DNA from: DAOTWP01 sp034435675
GTDB taxonomy: Bacteria > Chloroflexota > Anaerolineae > Aggregatilineales > Phototrophicaceae
Direction of reading: 5' to 3'
NCBI GenBank assembly: GCA_034435675.1
Contig: DAOTWP010000363.1
Location: 1 to 45,792 of the forward strand
Length of the DNA stretch: 45,792 nt
Shown in pieces: positions 16,887 through 23,924 of this stretch; within the stretch, counting starts at the first letter, position 1; every line of letters begins with the position of its first letter. The notes beneath the pieces were generated by a model, which was given only the letters and a program-made list of their open reading frames with translations, was not told the DNA's origin and did no database searches. Position numbers and translations under genes: made by a program.

Positions 16887-18056
16887 ATGGCAGATGCTTT
16901 TCATGCGCTGTCTCCACGCCATTATGTGCGCCGCGCACTGCTGCGCACCGTTGCGGCGGTGCCAATCCGCAAAAGCCGAGGCAGAGGTGCAAGCCGTATT
17001 CTGTTGATCCGTCCCGACCACCTTGGGGATATGCTGCTGGCAACTCCGGCAATCGATGCGCTGAGTCGAGCCCGCCCGCTGAGCGAAATTCATGTGCTGG
17101 CGGGACCATGGGCAGCCGGAGTCCTGAGCAAATATCAGGAAGTGGATGTCGTCCTGACACTGCCGTTTCCCGGCTTTGAACGAACGCCAAAAGAAGACCT
17201 GAAATCTCCTTACCTGCTTGCGGTGAATACTGCGCGGCGGCTGCGGCGCATCGGCTACAACAGCGCGGTGATACTGCGCCCCGATCACTGGTGGGGCGCG
17301 CTGGTCGCCTACCTGGCGGGCATTCCAGAGCGTATCGGCTACGATCTACCGGATGTTGCGCCGTTTTTGACCCGCAAAATCCCGTATCGTCTGGAACATA
17401 GCGTAATTCAGAACCTGCGGTTGGTTGAACGTTGGACAGGCAAACTGGCCGAAGGCGATACGCGGTTTCTGTTTCCGGTAGACGAAGTAGATCAGGAATA
17501 TATCAACGCCCGCCTGCAAACCGCAGGGATTGCCCGCGAATACCCGCTGGTGTGCATTCATCCAGGGTCAGGCACATGGGTCAAGCTGTGGCAGCCAGAG
17601 AAGTGGGCGCTGGTAGCAGATACCCTGTGCGAGCAGTTAGGGGCAGCAGCCGTGTTCAGCGGTGGCGACCATGAACTCCCCTTGATTCAGGCAATTGTTG
17701 AGCGCATGCACCAGCCTGCATATATTATCGCCGGCGAAACCAGCGTGGGGCAACTCGCGGCATTGTTCACCCGTGCCAGTGTGGTGCTTGGACCCGACAG
17801 CGGTCCGTTGCATTTGGCAGCGGCAGTCAAAGCGCCAACAGTAACACTCTTTGGTCCGGCTGATCCTGCCGAATTCCGCCCCTGGGGTGCGCCGGAACAG
17901 CACTATGTAATCACGACAGAAATTGGCTGTCGTCCTTGCCGGGTGCTTGATTGGGCAGATGACCTGCCGGAGTTTCACCCCTGCGTCAGCGAAATCAAGG
18001 TCGGTGAGGTATTAGATGCTGCCCGCCGCGCTGCCCGCAATCCGAATAGTCATTAG
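16887..18056 (+). CDS. Glycosyltransferase family 9 (heptosyltransferase-like)
   Basis: 389 residues. GT9 signatures: RILLIRPDHLGDMLLATPAI near the N-terminus, CIHPGSGTWVKLWQPEKW, and VLGPDSGPLHLAAAVKAPTV followed by LFGPADPAEFRPWG. In the LPS-making relatives this family transfers heptose from ADP-heptose; in organisms without LPS, as suspected here, the acceptor is another surface glycan. AAGGA 8 nt before the ATG at 16887 is preferred over the TTG at 16851, which overlaps the preceding stop. Last gene of the glycan run. Confidence 0.9.
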   Translation: MADAFHALSPRHYVRRALLRTVAAVPIRKSRGRGASRILLIRPDHLGDMLLATPAIDALSRARPLSEIHVLAGPWAAGVLSKYQEVDVVLTLPFPGFERTPKEDLKSPYLLAVNTARRLRRIGYNSAVILRPDHWWGALVAYLAGIPERIGYDLPDVAPFLTRKIPYRLEHSVIQNLRLVERWTGKLAEGDTRFLFPVDEVDQEYINARLQTAGIAREYPLVCIHPGSGTWVKLWQPEKWALVADTLCEQLGAAAVFSGGDHELPLIQAIVERMHQPAYIIAGETSVGQLAALFTRASVVLGPDSGPLHLAAAVKAPTVTLFGPADPAEFRPWGAPEQHYVITTEIGCRPCRVLDWADDLPEFHPCVSEIKVGEVLDAARRAARNPNSH

Positions 18057-18114
18057 TAGCTGCTGCCCGCAAATTGGATGTGAGCGTTCGCACTTGCTGT
18101 CAGCTGACACTTTC

Positions 18115-19467
18115 TCAATGCCCGGGGTCAGCAGCATTCAGCTCTTGCGTCTCGACCAGCGCCGTTTCTGCCGGACTGCGCTGGTCGGTCACACGCCAAA
18201 TCTTCGCGCCCAATGTGCGCAGTTTCTCATCCACCCGTTCATATCCCCGGTCAATCTGGCGAATGTTGGAAATGCGCGTTTCGCCCTTTGCCGCCAGCGC
18301 TGCCAGGATGAGCGCCATCCCTGCGCGAATATCGGGGCTGGAAATATAGCGCGCCGCCTTGAATGCCGTTGGACCCTGAACCAGCACACGGTGCGGATCA
18401 AGCAATGTGATCCGCGCCCCCATGCGTACCAGCTTGTCTGTAAAAAAGAAGCGACTCTCGTACATCCAATCATGAAATAACACCGCACCTGCGCTCTGCG
18501 TGGCAATGACCAGCGCAATACTCATTAAATCAGGCGGGAAGGCAGGCCAGGGCTGCGCTTTGATGGTAGGCATACGCCCGCCAATATCCGGGACAATTGC
18601 CAGAGGCTGCATGGCAGGCACTAGAATATCCTGCCCATCGGTTTCCCACGTGACACCCAAACGTTCAAAGACCAGCGCGATCATATCCAGATACTGTGGG
18701 TCCGCCTCCTTGATGCGAATTTGGCTGCCTGTAACCGCCGCAACGCCGATGAAACTGCCCACTTCCATGAAATCCGCGCCGACGCGCGCCTCGGCGCCGT
18801 GCAGCCGGTCAACACCTTCAATCAACAGGCGATTACTGCCGATGCCCGCAATCTTTGCGCCCATCAGATTAAGCATGTTGCATAAGTCCTGCACATGCGG
18901 TTCGCCCGCAGCATTGTTGATGATCGTGCTACCGCGCGCCAGCACCGCCGCCATGATCGCATTTTCGGTGGCGGTTACGCTGGCTTCAGGCAGCAGTATC
19001 GTGCTGCCCGTCAGGCGATCCGCCCACATCTTATAGGCACCCCGATCAAAATCTACCTGAACGCCCAGCTTGCGCAGTGCCCACACATGTGCATCCAGTC
19101 GCCGTTCGCCGATTGTGTCGCCACCCGGCGCAGGAAATTCTGCCTGTCCGGTGCGGCCTAGCAAAGGTCCGGCAAAAACGACACTCGCCCGGATTTTCGC
19201 TGCTAGTGCAGCATCCAGTGTACTCGTTTTCACATCTTGAGCATGAACGCGCAGCGTGCGCGGGGCAGTCCATTCGACCTGAACACCGAGTTTGCGCATG
19301 ATCTCGATGCTGGTTGCCATGTCACCGATTTCGGGCACATTATGCAGCACGACGGGTTCGTCAGTCAGCAAACAGGCGGGCAGCATTTTTAGCGCTGCAT
19401 TCTTATTGCCGCCTGGTGTAACCTCCCCGGCAAGGCGCTGCCCACCTTGAATTACGAACTGCTCCAT
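18115..19467 (-). CDS. murA: UDP-GlcNAc 1-carboxyvinyltransferase with Asp at the catalytic Cys site
   Basis: First committed step of peptidoglycan synthesis: transfer of enolpyruvate from PEP to UDP-GlcNAc in the cytoplasm. 450 residues (E. coli MurA has 419). The N-terminal GGNKNAALK holds the Lys-Asn pair, FPPDLMS the general-base Asp, and RGYERVDEKL the PEP-binding Arg region. In the active-site loop the sequence is PAPGGDTIGERRLD, with D117 where most MurA enzymes have the Cys attacked by fosfomycin. The same Cys-to-Asp change is known from mycobacteria and chlamydiae and gives natural fosfomycin insensitivity. It lies 6 nt downstream of the SAM hydroxide adenosyltransferase gene, so cotranscription is likely. 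Confidence 0.95.
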   Translation of the reverse strand: MEQFVIQGGQRLAGEVTPGGNKNAALKMLPACLLTDEPVVLHNVPEIGDMATSIEIMRKLGVQVEWTAPRTLRVHAQDVKTSTLDAALAAKIRASVVFAGPLLGRTGQAEFPAPGGDTIGERRLDAHVWALRKLGVQVDFDRGAYKMWADRLTGSTILLPEASVTATENAIMAAVLARGSTIINNAAGEPHVQDLCNMLNLMGAKIAGIGSNRLLIEGVDRLHGAEARVGADFMEVGSFIGVAAVTGSQIRIKEADPQYLDMIALVFERLGVTWETDGQDILVPAMQPLAIVPDIGGRMPTIKAQPWPAFPPDLMSIALVIATQSAGAVLFHDWMYESRFFFTDKLVRMGARITLLDPHRVLVQGPTAFKAARYISSPDIRAGMALILAALAAKGETRISNIRQIDRGYERVDEKLRTLGAKIWRVTDQRSPAETALVETQELNAADPGH

Positions 19468-19473
19468 CTTGTT

Positions 19474-20313
19474 TTATCCTGCTGTGAGTTCAACCCGATC
19501 ACCGATTTCTACCCCCAGACGTGCGGCAGCGCTGCCTTGATTGACCGCTAACTCAAGGAATCCACTGCTGCCGACCAGCGCCAACAGCTCACCACGCGGA
19601 GCATCGCCATACGTGTGGCGTATTCCGTGCTGAACGGTGCTGTTCAGTTCAACACGGGACTCTTCTGCATTCAGCGGCACTGGCGTGTGCTGGTCGCCAA
19701 AGCGCGGCGACAACCGCAATCGCCCCGCATTGACCCAGTGCAGATAGCCGATGCTGGTAATTACGTTACCGAAGCGGTCAATCTGCGTCACTTCCCCGCT
19801 GATGGTTTTGCCGCTGACCAGCAGTGCCGGCGTCGGCAGCACAAACATGCTGTCCGCCGCTGTGCCCAGTTCTTCCAGTTTCACCCCACCAGCAAGGTAA
19901 GCGGCTGCCGGGGCGAACAGATCGCGTCCATGAAATGTATCGCTGACTTCGGGCAGATGATAGGCGCTGTTGTTGAGTTCGACGATGCTTAACGGCGTTG
20001 TACCTGCCAGCGCGTAGGTCAGCACACCGTTATCCGGCCCGACAAAGATGTTATCCCCCCCCCGCACCGCGATTGGACGGCGTGTTGTGCCAACACCGGG
20101 GTCAACGACCACGAGAAACACTGTACCAGGCGGGAAATAACTATGGCTAGCCATCAGGGCAAATGCCGCTTGCCGCACGTTCTGGGGTTCAATATGATGT
20201 GTGATGTCCACCAGTGCCGCATCGGGACAAATCCGCCGTATGACACCCTTCATCACCCCGACATACATATCCGTCGTACCAAAGTCCGTTAACAAAGCAA
20301 TGGTTGCGCTCAT
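19474..20313 (-). CDS. SAM hydroxide adenosyltransferase (DUF62 family)
   Basis: 279 residues. The family splits S-adenosylmethionine to adenosine and methionine with water and is related to the fluorinase and chlorinase. Visible motifs: ALLTDFGTTDMYVGVMKG (D10), VVVDPGVGTTRR with D71 and R78, and FHGRDLFAPAA with H128, matching the Asp-Arg-His triad that activates water in the hydrolases. The C-terminal beta-barrel domain includes QIDRFGNVITSI. AGGAGA lies about 12 nt upstream of the ATG. It is the first gene of a two-gene unit with murA. The physiological role of the family is poorly understood. Confidence 0.9.
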   Translation of the reverse strand: MSATIALLTDFGTTDMYVGVMKGVIRRICPDAALVDITHHIEPQNVRQAAFALMASHSYFPPGTVFLVVVDPGVGTTRRPIAVRGGDNIFVGPDNGVLTYALAGTTPLSIVELNNSAYHLPEVSDTFHGRDLFAPAAAYLAGGVKLEELGTAADSMFVLPTPALLVSGKTISGEVTQIDRFGNVITSIGYLHWVNAGRLRLSPRFGDQHTPVPLNAEESRVELNSTVQHGIRHTYGDAPRGELLALVGSSGFLELAVNQGSAAARLGVEIGDRVELTAG

Positions 20314-20347
20314 CAGGATGCCATCTCTCCTGTGCCGATTTGTGCTG

Positions 20348-20375
20348 ATTGTAGCGTTCAGTAGTGCGTTGACAA
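20348..20375 (-). promoter_or_regulatory. Predicted promoter of the SAM hydrolase-murA unit
   Basis: On the minus strand TTGTCA (20375-20370), a 16-nt spacer and TACAAT (20353-20348). Its -35 box overlaps the -35 box of the divergent his promoter. Confidence 0.5.
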
Positions 20376-20397
20376 GCGCCGAAGCCCTCGTTATACT
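20369..20397 (+). promoter_or_regulatory. Predicted promoter of the his operon
   Basis: TTGACA (20369-20374), exactly 17 nt, then TATACT (20392-20397): the best sigma70-type match in the window. Transcription should begin near 20404, leaving a leader of about 170 nt before hisH. Confidence 0.8.
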
Positions 20398-20426
20398 CTA
20401 AAAATCGTTTGAATGTTGTGAGGTTT

Positions 20427-20495
20427 ATGCAGTTGTACACCGCCCACCCTCATCATAACACCCGACATACACACGGCGCGGTGTTGGTGGTCTGA
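20427..20495 (+). CDS. hisL: Histidine leader peptide
   Basis: A 22-codon frame (MQLYTAHPHHNTRHTHG, then five hydrophobic or small residues) with five His codons among codons 7-16 (CAC, CAT, CAT, CAT, CAC). It starts about 23 nt after the predicted transcription start, has GAGG only 3 nt before the ATG, and ends with tandem stops TGA TAA. It sits between the his promoter and a rho-independent terminator and precedes hisH by 82 nt. The His enrichment plus position make a ribosome-stalling attenuation peptide very likely; it is too short to be picked up by usual gene callers. Confidence 0.82.
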   Translation: MQLYTAHPHHNTRHTHGAVLVV

Positions 20496-20528
20496 TAAAC
20501 CCTCACAGTAATTTCGTTTGCTACAGCC

Positions 20529-20553
20529 AATCCCGCCTCCCGCGGGATTTTTT
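20529..20553 (+). terminator. Rho-independent attenuator terminator before hisH
   Basis: AATCCCGC (20529-20536) and GCGGGATT (20542-20549) form a perfect 8-bp stem with a 5-nt loop and are followed by a T-run at 20548-20553. It lies inside the his leader, upstream of the first gene. Confidence 0.88.
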
Positions 20554-20577
20554 GTTGCCTTAACCAAGGAGTATGCC

Positions 20578-21213
20578 ATGCTTGCAGTCATTGATTACGG
20601 AGCAGGCAATTTGCGCAGTGTTCTGCACGCGCTGAACCACCTCGGCACAAAGGACATCTGTCTTGTGCGCGAAGCCAGGGGTCTTGCCGGGGCGGATCAG
20701 ATTATCCTGCCTGGTGTGGGCGCGTTTGGCGCGGGCATGCAGCAGCTTCACGCTCAGGGGTTGGTTGAGCCGCTAAAGGCAGCCCTCGCTGCCGGAGTGC
20801 CCTACCTGGGCATTTGCCTGGGCATGCAGTTTCTGTTTGAACACAGCGACGAAATGGGCGACCATGCAGGGCTGGGAATTTTACCGGGTTATGTTACACG
20901 GTTTCCTGGCACGCCAGGACTGAAAGTACCGCATATGGGCTGGAACACGCTCAATGTACGGCGTCCTTGCGATTTATTGGCGGGCATTCCCGCCGAAGGT
21001 TATGCCTACTTCGTCCACAGTTATTACTGCGTCCCGGCGGAGGCGGCAGACATTGTCGCCATAGTGGATTATGGCGTTGATTTCACGGCGGTAGTGCAGC
21101 GCGGCGCGATTTACGGCGTGCAGTTCCACCCGGAAAAAAGCCAGCTAACCGGTCTGCGAATTCTGCGCAATTTTCTGAAGTTCACCGAAGCCGCGAGGAG
21201 TGCGACCACATGA
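20578..21213 (+). CDS. hisH: Imidazole glycerol phosphate synthase, glutaminase subunit
   Basis: Hydrolyses glutamine and channels ammonia to HisF in histidine synthesis. 211 residues. Class I amidotransferase triad: C80 in YLGICLGMQ, and H184/E186 in YGVQFHPEKS. The N-terminus LAVIDYGAGNLRSV is typical. AAGGAG 6 nt before the ATG at 20578. First enzyme gene of the hisHAFIE unit and directly under the attenuator. Confidence 0.97.
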   Translation: MLAVIDYGAGNLRSVLHALNHLGTKDICLVREARGLAGADQIILPGVGAFGAGMQQLHAQGLVEPLKAALAAGVPYLGICLGMQFLFEHSDEMGDHAGLGILPGYVTRFPGTPGLKVPHMGWNTLNVRRPCDLLAGIPAEGYAYFVHSYYCVPAEAADIVAIVDYGVDFTAVVQRGAIYGVQFHPEKSQLTGLRILRNFLKFTEAARSATT

Positions 21214-21941
21214 TGATTTATCCGGCAATCGATCTGCGCGGGGGAAAAGTGGTACGGCTAAAGGAGGGCGATCCTTTACGCCAGACGGTGTTCAGTGATA
21301 ATCCGCTAGAGGTCGCGCAGCGCTGGATCGAAGCGGGCACACAGTGGATTCACATGGTCAACCTCGACGGCGCATTTGCCACCCCTGACGCTGACCTGAA
21401 CGGGCATATCCTGGAAAGTGTCGCCAGAACTGGTGCTGCGGTGCAGTTTGGCGGCGGTCTGCGCAGCCTGACGGACATCCGGTTGGCGCTTGAGCGCGGG
21501 GCACAGCGGGTCGTGGTGGGCACGCTGGCAGTGCAGCAGCCCGAAATTGTAGAGCAAGCTCTGGCAGAGTGGGGTTCAGAACGCCTTTGCATTGCGCTGG
21601 ACGCCCGCGACGGCAAAATCACCACGCACGGCTGGCAGCAAAAAACAGCGCTGACCCCGGCGGAATTAGGGCAGCAGATGGCAGCGCGAGGCGTGCGGCA
21701 TGCGCTGTACACCGATGTTTCGCGTGATGGACAGCTCGGCGGCGCAAACATCAGCAGCACAATTGCGCTGGCAAAGACAACCGGACTGGCAGTGATCGCT
21801 TCCGGCGGGGTGAGCAGTCTGGTTGAGATAGAACAGCTTGCACAGAGCCGCGTTGTGGCAGGCACGGTCATTGGCATGGCATTGTATGAAGGTCGGTTTA
21901 CGCTGGCAGATGCACTGCAAGCAGCAAGGAGCAGCAATTAA
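21210..21941 (+). CDS. hisA: Phosphoribosylformimino-AICAR ribotide isomerase
   Basis: Amadori isomerisation of ProFAR to PRFAR, the substrate of HisHF. 243 residues, TIM barrel. Catalytic Asp residues are D8 (YPAIDLRGG) and D169 (YTDVSRDG); phosphate-binding glycine motifs FGGGLRS and ASGGVSS are present. The ATG at 21210 overlaps the hisH stop by 4 nt, with GAGGAG 9 nt upstream. Confidence 0.96.
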   Translation: MMIYPAIDLRGGKVVRLKEGDPLRQTVFSDNPLEVAQRWIEAGTQWIHMVNLDGAFATPDADLNGHILESVARTGAAVQFGGGLRSLTDIRLALERGAQRVVVGTLAVQQPEIVEQALAEWGSERLCIALDARDGKITTHGWQQKTALTPAELGQQMAARGVRHALYTDVSRDGQLGGANISSTIALAKTTGLAVIASGGVSSLVEIEQLAQSRVVAGTVIGMALYEGRFTLADALQAARSSN

Positions 21942-21944
21942 CCT

Positions 21945-22736
21945 ATGCTGGCAAAACGTATTATTCCCTGCCTGGATGTCCTGAACGGGCGTGTCGTCAA
22001 GGGTGTCAACTTTGTCAACCTGCGTGACGCTGGCGATCCGGTGGAACAGGCGGCAATCTATGATCGTGAAGGCGCTGATGAACTCGTTTTCCTGGACATC
22101 ACCGCATCGCACGAGAATCGCGGCACGATGCTGGATATGGTGCACCGTGTTGCCGACAGCATCTTTATTCCGTTTTGTGTAGGCGGCGGCATTCGCACAA
22201 TCGAGGATATCCGCGCCACGCTGCTGGCAGGTGCAGATAAGGTGAGTATCAACAGCGCAGCAGTGCGCAACCCGGATTTGATTAATCAGGGTGCATGGGG
22301 CTTTGGCAGCCAGTGCATTGTTGTCGCCATTGATCCCAAACGAGTAAACGATGAATGGATCGTCCATATCAACGGTGGACGTGTTCCAACCGAAAAACGC
22401 GCTGTAGAATGGGCACAGGAAGTGGAAGCACGCGGTGCGGGCGAAATCCTGCTCACCAGCATGGATCGGGATGGCACAAAAGCTGGCTATGATCTGGAAC
22501 TGACAGCGGCGATCACCGCTGCCGTAGCTATCCCGGTGATTGCATCAGGCGGGGCGGGCAGCAGCGCACACTTTCGGGATGCACTCACGACGGCAGGCGC
22601 GGACGCAGCGCTGGCGGCATCACTGTTTCATTACAATGAACTGCGCATCGGCGATCTCAAACAATATCTGGCGCAGGCAGGCGTGCCGGTGCGGTTGAGT
22701 GGTTGGGAAGGACTGGACCATGATGCTCAACAATGA
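21945..22736 (+). CDS. hisF: Imidazole glycerol phosphate synthase, cyclase subunit
   Basis: Uses HisH-derived ammonia to convert PRFAR to imidazole glycerol phosphate and AICAR. 263 residues, TIM barrel. Catalytic D11 (RIIPCLDV) and D130 (VVAIDPKRV) sit at the expected positions, and the phosphate-binding motifs CVGGGIR and ASGGAGS are intact. It starts 3 nt after hisA. Confidence 0.97.
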   Translation: MLAKRIIPCLDVLNGRVVKGVNFVNLRDAGDPVEQAAIYDREGADELVFLDITASHENRGTMLDMVHRVADSIFIPFCVGGGIRTIEDIRATLLAGADKVSINSAAVRNPDLINQGAWGFGSQCIVVAIDPKRVNDEWIVHINGGRVPTEKRAVEWAQEVEARGAGEILLTSMDRDGTKAGYDLELTAAITAAVAIPVIASGGAGSSAHFRDALTTAGADAALAASLFHYNELRIGDLKQYLAQAGVPVRLSGWEGLDHDAQQ

Positions 22737-23109
22737 GGCGCTGTCCAAACTGAAGTGGGATGCACAGGGGTTGATTCCTGCCATTGTTCAGGACGCGCAG
22801 ACACGGCAAGTGCTGATGCTGGCATATGTCAACCGCGAATCGCTGCGCAGAACGCTCGAACTTGGTGAAACGGTCTTCTGGAGCCGCAGCCGAGGCGAGC
22901 TGTGGCACAAAGGCGCGACATCAGGCAATAGCCAGCGCGTTGTTGAACTGCGCATAGACTGCGATGGCGACACGCTGCTGCTGCTGGTAGACCCCGCAGG
23001 ACCTGCCTGCCACACCGGCGCAGTATCGTGCTTTTTCCGCACCCTCGATGAATTTGTTTTGAGCGAACAGAAAGAAACCGATCATGGCGGACATGTTGGA
23101 CCAACTTGA
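22720..23109 (+). CDS. hisI: Phosphoribosyl-AMP cyclohydrolase
   Basis: Opens the purine ring of PR-AMP in histidine synthesis. 129 residues from the ATG at 22720, overlapping the hisF end by 17 nt; GGAAGGA precedes the start. Family motifs: LMLAYVNRESL, FWSRSRGELWHKGATSGN, and the metal-binding DCDGDTLLLLV with PACHTGAVSCFF. It is separate from HisE rather than fused to it as in enterobacteria. Confidence 0.95.
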   Translation: MMLNNEALSKLKWDAQGLIPAIVQDAQTRQVLMLAYVNRESLRRTLELGETVFWSRSRGELWHKGATSGNSQRVVELRIDCDGDTLLLLVDPAGPACHTGAVSCFFRTLDEFVLSEQKETDHGGHVGPT

Positions 23110-23389
23110 AGCAGTCATCGCAGACCGCAGGCAGCACCCCAGGGAAGACAGCTATACGACGCGCCTCTTTAGCGACGGACGCCCGCGTATCGCCCAGAAA
23201 GTCGGCGAAGAAGCCACCGAAGTCATCGTGGCGGCGCTCAGCCAGACACAGGCAGCGCAGGTAGGCGAGCTTGCCGATTTGTTTTACCATACGCTGGTGC
23301 TGATGGCAGAACTGGGCATATCGCTGGAGGCAGTGCGTACAGAACTGGCGCGGCGACACCAGCTTAAAACAACAGAACAGGAGTCGTAA
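23084..23389 (+). CDS. hisE: Phosphoribosyl-ATP pyrophosphatase
   Basis: Removes pyrophosphate from PR-ATP. 101 residues, all-alpha MazG-like fold. The motif KVGEEATEVIVAA followed by GELADLFYHTLVLM carries the acidic metal ligands. It overlaps hisI by 26 nt, so the two activities are encoded by overlapping but separate genes. Confidence 0.94.
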   Translation: MADMLDQLEAVIADRRQHPREDSYTTRLFSDGRPRIAQKVGEEATEVIVAALSQTQAAQVGELADLFYHTLVLMAELGISLEAVRTELARRHQLKTTEQES

Positions 23390-23392
23390 GCC

Positions 23393-23809
23393 GTGCAGCA
23401 GTCGAGTAATCGTTTTGTGTCGGAGACGACCTTCTATGTCCGCTATGCTGAAACAGATGCTATGGGTATCGTACATCATGCCAGCTACATCGTTTATTTC
23501 GAAGAAGGGCGCAGCAGTTACATGCGCCAGCGTGGCAGCGATTACGCCAATTTCGAGCGCGACGGTTATTTCCTCGCGGTGAGCGAAGTGCAGGCACGTT
23601 ATGGCAAACCCGCCCGCTACGGTGACCGCGTGACGATTCGCTGCTGGGTGGAAACGCTGCAAAGTCGCTCGATGACCTTTGCCTATGAAATCCTCAACGC
23701 CGGCACAGGCGAAGTGCTGGTTAAGGGCAGCAGCAAACACATTTGCCTCACCCACGAGGGGCAGGTCGCCCGCATTCCAGAATCCTGGCGGGCGTGGATG
23801 ATGCAGTAG
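23393..23809 (+). CDS. Hotdog-fold acyl-CoA thioesterase (YbgC/4-HBT type)
   Basis: 138 residues starting with GTG at 23393, AGGAG 10 nt upstream and 3 nt after the hisE stop. The signature FYVRYAETDAMGIVHHASYIVYFEEGR carries the catalytic Asp of the 4-hydroxybenzoyl-CoA thioesterase family. It probably hydrolyses acyl-CoA thioesters in the cytoplasm. Although it follows the his genes closely and may be cotranscribed with them, an acyl-CoA ligase follows downstream, which fits an acyl-CoA role better than a histidine role. Confidence 0.87.
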   Translation: MQQSSNRFVSETTFYVRYAETDAMGIVHHASYIVYFEEGRSSYMRQRGSDYANFERDGYFLAVSEVQARYGKPARYGDRVTIRCWVETLQSRSMTFAYEILNAGTGEVLVKGSSKHICLTHEGQVARIPESWRAWMMQ

Positions 23810-23820
23810 GCAGGCTGCTT

Positions 23821-23836
23821 ACGGGGCAGGCTGGTC
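23821..23836 (+). repeat. Short direct repeat, copy 1
   Basis: ACGGGGCAGGCTGGT (15 nt at 23821-23835, preceded by T in both copies) recurs at 25847-25861 in the same orientation. The two copies flank the acyl-CoA ligase gene. It is probably a dispersed intergenic repeat; its meaning is unknown. Confidence 0.45.
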
Positions 23837-23878
23837 TGCTTGCCTGCCCAAATACTGCGCCAAACCCCGCGAAGTCGT

Positions 23879-23884
23879 TATAAT
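23879..23884 (+). promoter_or_regulatory. -10 box of the acyl-CoA ligase gene
   Basis: A perfect TATAAT 41 nt before the ATG. No clear -35 hexamer. Confidence 0.4.
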
Positions 23885-23924
23885 ATTCCCCACTTGAAAC
23901 TTGATTTGAAGAGAGGTTTTTAAG

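Larger units (their letters stand above)
20417..20553 (+). promoter_or_regulatory. Histidine transcription attenuator
   Basis: Mutually exclusive pairings can be read directly. ACACCGC (20437-20443) pairs with GCGGTGT (20478-20484). GCGGTGTTGG (20478-20487) can instead pair with CCAATCCCGC (20527-20536), with a single mismatch, which would consume the 5' arm of the terminator at 20529-20549. A ribosome stalled on the His codons would cover 20437-20443 and free the antiterminator; one that reaches the stop at 20493 would mask 20478-20487 and allow termination. TGTGAGGTTTAT (20417-20428) also pairs with 20495-20507 with one bulge, closing the leader frame and hiding its ribosome-binding site. 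Confidence 0.75.
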
